A model generated the notes under the pieces. It ran no database searches and was not told the origin of the DNA. It saw only the letters and a list, made by a program, of their open reading frames with translations. From positions 4,092,001-4,156,000 of the forward strand of contig JAKZAN010000004.1 of NCBI GenBank assembly GCA_023053545.1: 64,000 nucleotides of DNA, in the 5' to 3' direction. Every line of letters starts with the position of its first letter. Positions within the stretch are counted from its first letter, which is position 1. The position numbers were made by a program, and so were the translations under genes. The stretch is from Lepidurus packardi (lineage: Eukaryota > Arthropoda > Branchiopoda > Notostraca > Triopsidae). Positions 61,126 to 64,000 of this stretch are shown in pieces.

Positions 61126-63402
61126 ATATATATGGGATGAAACAAAATAACTTTACAAATTACCCAATGGTTATTGGTCCTGCTGCTGCTGCTATCATTA
61201 GAACGGAATTCCCAAAGCTTTTCGTGCTCTCCGTGCATTGCATCTCTAGGGTGTCATAAAATTATGAAAATTTTTGTTACAACTTCCACAACTCTCCCGA
61301 AGAAGACGACGAAGAAACGAAAGAATGTTACACTATACGCTTTATATGGCTTATTGGGTGGGCCCGTGAGCTTCCAACCAACTACAAATGAATTTCGGCG
61401 TGAGAAAACCAATTCTATGCTCTCCGAGAAGATTTGATTGTTGAAAGGTTAACTTTCTGACCATGCTGCTAAAAATTACGTTGTTCTTTACCAAGGCCTG
61501 AGATTTTTGTGAAAAACTTCATCCTAAGCCTATGATATCATCTTGCACACTATTACTTCTATTCTGAAAAGTTAAAAACAAGTGTTCAATTTTATATCTT
61601 GTAGTATATTGTAATCGTCTTCAAGCGCTCGATTCAGAAATGACTTAGATATAGCTGTCTTAAAAAGAAGTAAAGAAAAATAACCTGGTAGAGGAAGAAT
61701 ATAGAGAACATTTGTTTGGATTGTAACTCACAATTTGTATTTGAAAAATTCGTAGTAAGCCTTCTTGAACCTTGTGTGAAAGTTGAACTTAAAAGTATTG
61801 CGAAACTGAACAGCACACGAGAACAGCTTTGCAATCCACGGAAGTCTCCCTTTAAGGCGACTTTTAGCGATTTTGTGAGGGTGGTTTTTGACCAAGGAGG
61901 GTGTTCTTTTCGTCCCATCTCTCGTTGGTGAGTCATAAGTTGCCTTCAGTAATATACATTCTTTTATTTCTAATTCTCTGCATGGGGATGAGTTCACTTT
62001 TCAGGGCCCATAAACACGTTTTACGGTTGTTCCGATTGCTTATATATATATGTATGTGTATATGCAGGCCGCTCCAAACTCTCGGACCCAAAGTTTAATG
62101 AACAACTTAATTAGGCCTTGATGAGCCCCGGCACACAAAGTTGGGACGAAGCTGCATCAGACTCTCTCGTTCAGTAGGTAGCAAGTTCGCTGAGTTCGCA
62201 TGACACACCACCACAAATCTACCTTGCAAATTACCCAAACTTTTGCTCCAGAAGTCCAAGGGAAAGGTTGTATAATTAAAGGAGTTTTACACTAGACCCC
62301 AGCCAAATCTACTGTGGTGTACCTTTTATGACAGGTTTCTCATGGAAGTTTTGCCTTTTCTGGTATACAATCTCACTTTTGCGGGGCTAACCCAACTTCG
62401 AGGGGGAGGACAAATTGGTCTTTAGGCCCGGTAAATGAAGTCGTAGAAACCAAAAGAGTCCAAAAAGGGTTTCATACTTTTCTCTACATTTTATTTTTTT
62501 TTCTCTCGCTCTAAATATGTCAATTAAGCTTCCAGCTAGATACTTCGAGTTCGGTTCTTTTTCGTGTAAAAGACACAAATGCCCGAAAGTCACATTTCTA
62601 TTCCCAAGAAAAACCAATGTTTCTTTTTCTTTTTTAAAAAATAAAAGTTTTTCAAGTAAAATTTTGGGAACGAAAATGGTGAAATTTTAGGTTGGGAACT
62701 GAGTTGTAAAGGAAGGAAGAAAGCGAGGTTTTCTACTAAGGTGTGTAATGTTTGGGGTTATGCTAATGGGCGCCAGGTAAAAGCATGAGTTGCAGGATAG
62801 GACACGTTTTGTTTTGGTTTGAGAGGCAGTTATGGGGAAAAGGTAGAGGACACAAGGGGCGACACACATGGACATCTTTCACTCCATCTCTTTCCCTGCC
62901 TCTAAACAATGAAAGATTTTATTGGCAGCCATAATTTGGCCTTTGACCGCCCCCCAAACCGACAAAGGAGACCGACTGGGCGGCACCTCCTCAAAAAAGC
63001 ATAGCGAGAGATGCAGGAAGCCTTTTGTGGCTATACTCTGGGTACTTCTGGTGCACCCCAAGATTGCCCAGCCCAGTAGCAAGGACAAATTTGCAATCAA
63101 GGGACTTAGGATTTGCAATAGATCCGTGTGACCCGTCCTGGGTCCTTTCTGTCCTAACCCTTGCCGAAAACGCACAACCTAGGTACACTTCGACCCCTTT
63201 TAGCTCTGGGCTACTTAAAAAAAGGCCCTTTTCGTTGTTTCCAGGTCAGAACTCGAGGAAAATCACGTCTCTTCCCAGAGTGTGAGGATTTTCTAGTCTA
63301 TCTTAATCTGCTTTTCAGCAAGGGCTCCACAAACTGTGTGTTTCTTTAATCTTTCCTCATAAGCTTTTAACTTATCCTTTAGGCTTCTTTTTAATAAGTA
63401 TT

Positions 63403-63412
63403 TTTATTTATT
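63403..63412 (-). terminator. poly(A) signal of the TFIIE-alpha gene
   Basis: Two overlapping AATAAA hexamers (AATAAATAAA on the minus strand) lie about 125-135 bases after the stop codon, a usual distance for a short 3' UTR. Confidence 0.65.
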
Positions 63413-63537
63413 TTTTTGTGACTTTCAAAGTGACTATAAATTTGAAGTCACTTCAATTAAGTTTATCTAGCCATTTTGTTACAAACAAAGGAAAAGATTT
63501 CCTGTATTCCAAGTAGTTCGCTTATTGAACAGCAAAA

Positions 63538-64000
63538 TTAGTCATACATATGGGCGTAGTTTTCTTGGTAGAGCTGGATATAGGCATCTTTTTCTTGTGG
63601 GGTCATCTTGGCAATTAGTTGATCATTGACTTCCTCTAACGGAACGGTCTGATCACCGACTTTGACCATAGGAACTGCCTCGTCTTCGTCACTCTCCATG
63701 ACGCCTACTTCAACTAAAAGTGCTCAGAATTAAAAGATGGGAAACAATGGAAAATATAGCAAATGAGGATAGTTACGGAGATCATCATCCATGGATTCTT
63801 CTTTGGTAGGCTTGAAAAGAGATTGTTGTTCTTCAATCATAACTTCGTCATCGCTGCTGTCATCTTCTCGCAACCCTTTAGATGCCTTATTATCCGCAGC
63901 CACTTTACTTTCATGGGCCAAAAGAACGGACATGATGTCTTCTTGAGTTCTTGACTTATCCGTAGTTACTTCCTGGGAACTGGAGGCCGCCACAACAGCC
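63538..64000 (-). CDS. GTF2E1: General transcription factor IIE subunit 1 (TFIIE-alpha), C-terminal part
   Basis: Partial: the gene continues past the right edge. Two exons are seen, 63777-64000 (entering in phase) and 63538-63713, with a 63-bp intron. TFIIE-alpha joins the RNA polymerase II preinitiation complex and recruits TFIIH. The visible part is the acidic C-terminal domain, with DDSSDDEVMIEEQQ and then MESDEDEAVPMVKVGDQ. The end LIAKMTPQEKDAYIQLYQ matches the family's MTPEEKEAYI helix near the C-terminus, and the final residues are AHMYD. The N-terminal winged helix and zinc ribbon lie outside the window, so identification rests on the tail only. Confidence 0.82.

Larger units (their letters stand above)
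57674..63537. other. 5.9-kb gene-free region upstream of Brachyury
   Basis: No coding exon is supported on either strand. The longer open frames (for example 58349-58600 and 60795-61259, plus) have no domain and no splice partners. It contains simple repeats and the 3' end of the TFIIE-alpha transcript at the right edge. As the 5' flank of a tightly regulated developmental gene it probably contains the Brachyury promoter and enhancers, but I could not point to one. Confidence 0.4.

Noticed and set aside
60795-61259. 154-codon plus-strand open frame upstream of Brachyury
   Set aside because: It runs through a 14-G homopolymer, has no family resemblance and lies alone.

Overview
The window is animal nuclear DNA, most likely arthropod. 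It holds multi-exon genes with very short introns (mostly about 55-110 bp), GT-AG splice sites on almost every intron, animal-only families (CNK, Brachyury, a rhodopsin-like GPCR) and no bacterial operon features. The compact gene spacing and tiny introns remind me of a branchiopod crustacean such as Daphnia, but that is an impression, not a proof. I joined exons by eye from splice signals and checked that the reading phase is kept through every junction. All full gene models listed close in phase.

Layout, left to right. (1) 940-7669, minus: connector enhancer of KSR (CNK), a Ras/Raf scaffold with SAM, CRIC, PDZ and PH regions, 15 coding exons, 1657 aa. (2) 7941-9546, minus: ribosomal protein L13A, six coding exons. 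Three of its introns each carry a C/D-box snoRNA of the U33 (SNORD33) type, the same host-guest pairing as in vertebrates. A TOP-like start lies just upstream. (3) 10283-12017, minus: a short-chain dehydrogenase close to D-beta-hydroxybutyrate dehydrogenase (BDH1). (4) 13032-50727, minus: midasin (MDN1/Rea1), the giant dynein-like AAA+ ATPase of 60S ribosome assembly, 69 coding exons and 5381 aa, with all six AAA modules, a long linker, a D/E-rich tract and a C-terminal MIDAS/VWA domain. (5) 33476-36245, plus: an orphan class A GPCR lying in antisense inside one 14-kb midasin intron. (6) 51989-57673, minus: Brachyury (T/byn), seven coding exons. (7) 63538-64000, minus: the 3' end of TFIIE-alpha (GTF2E1), cut by the window edge.

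Every gene except the nested GPCR is on the minus strand. Two genes serve ribosome biogenesis (RPL13A with its rRNA-methylation guides, and midasin), but they are separate transcription units with BDH1 between them, and I do not claim a functional cluster. The long gene-free stretches are the 14-kb midasin intron and about 5.9 kb upstream of Brachyury. The second is a natural place for developmental enhancers, though no element can be proven by reading alone.

The points most worth a second look are the triplicated U33-type snoRNAs with unassigned second guides, the antisense GPCR in the single oversized midasin intron (which splits AAA6), a long imperfect hairpin in that intron, and an altered, otherwise well-conserved segment in the Brachyury DNA-binding domain. 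I saw no transposon, CRISPR array, tRNA or rRNA gene.
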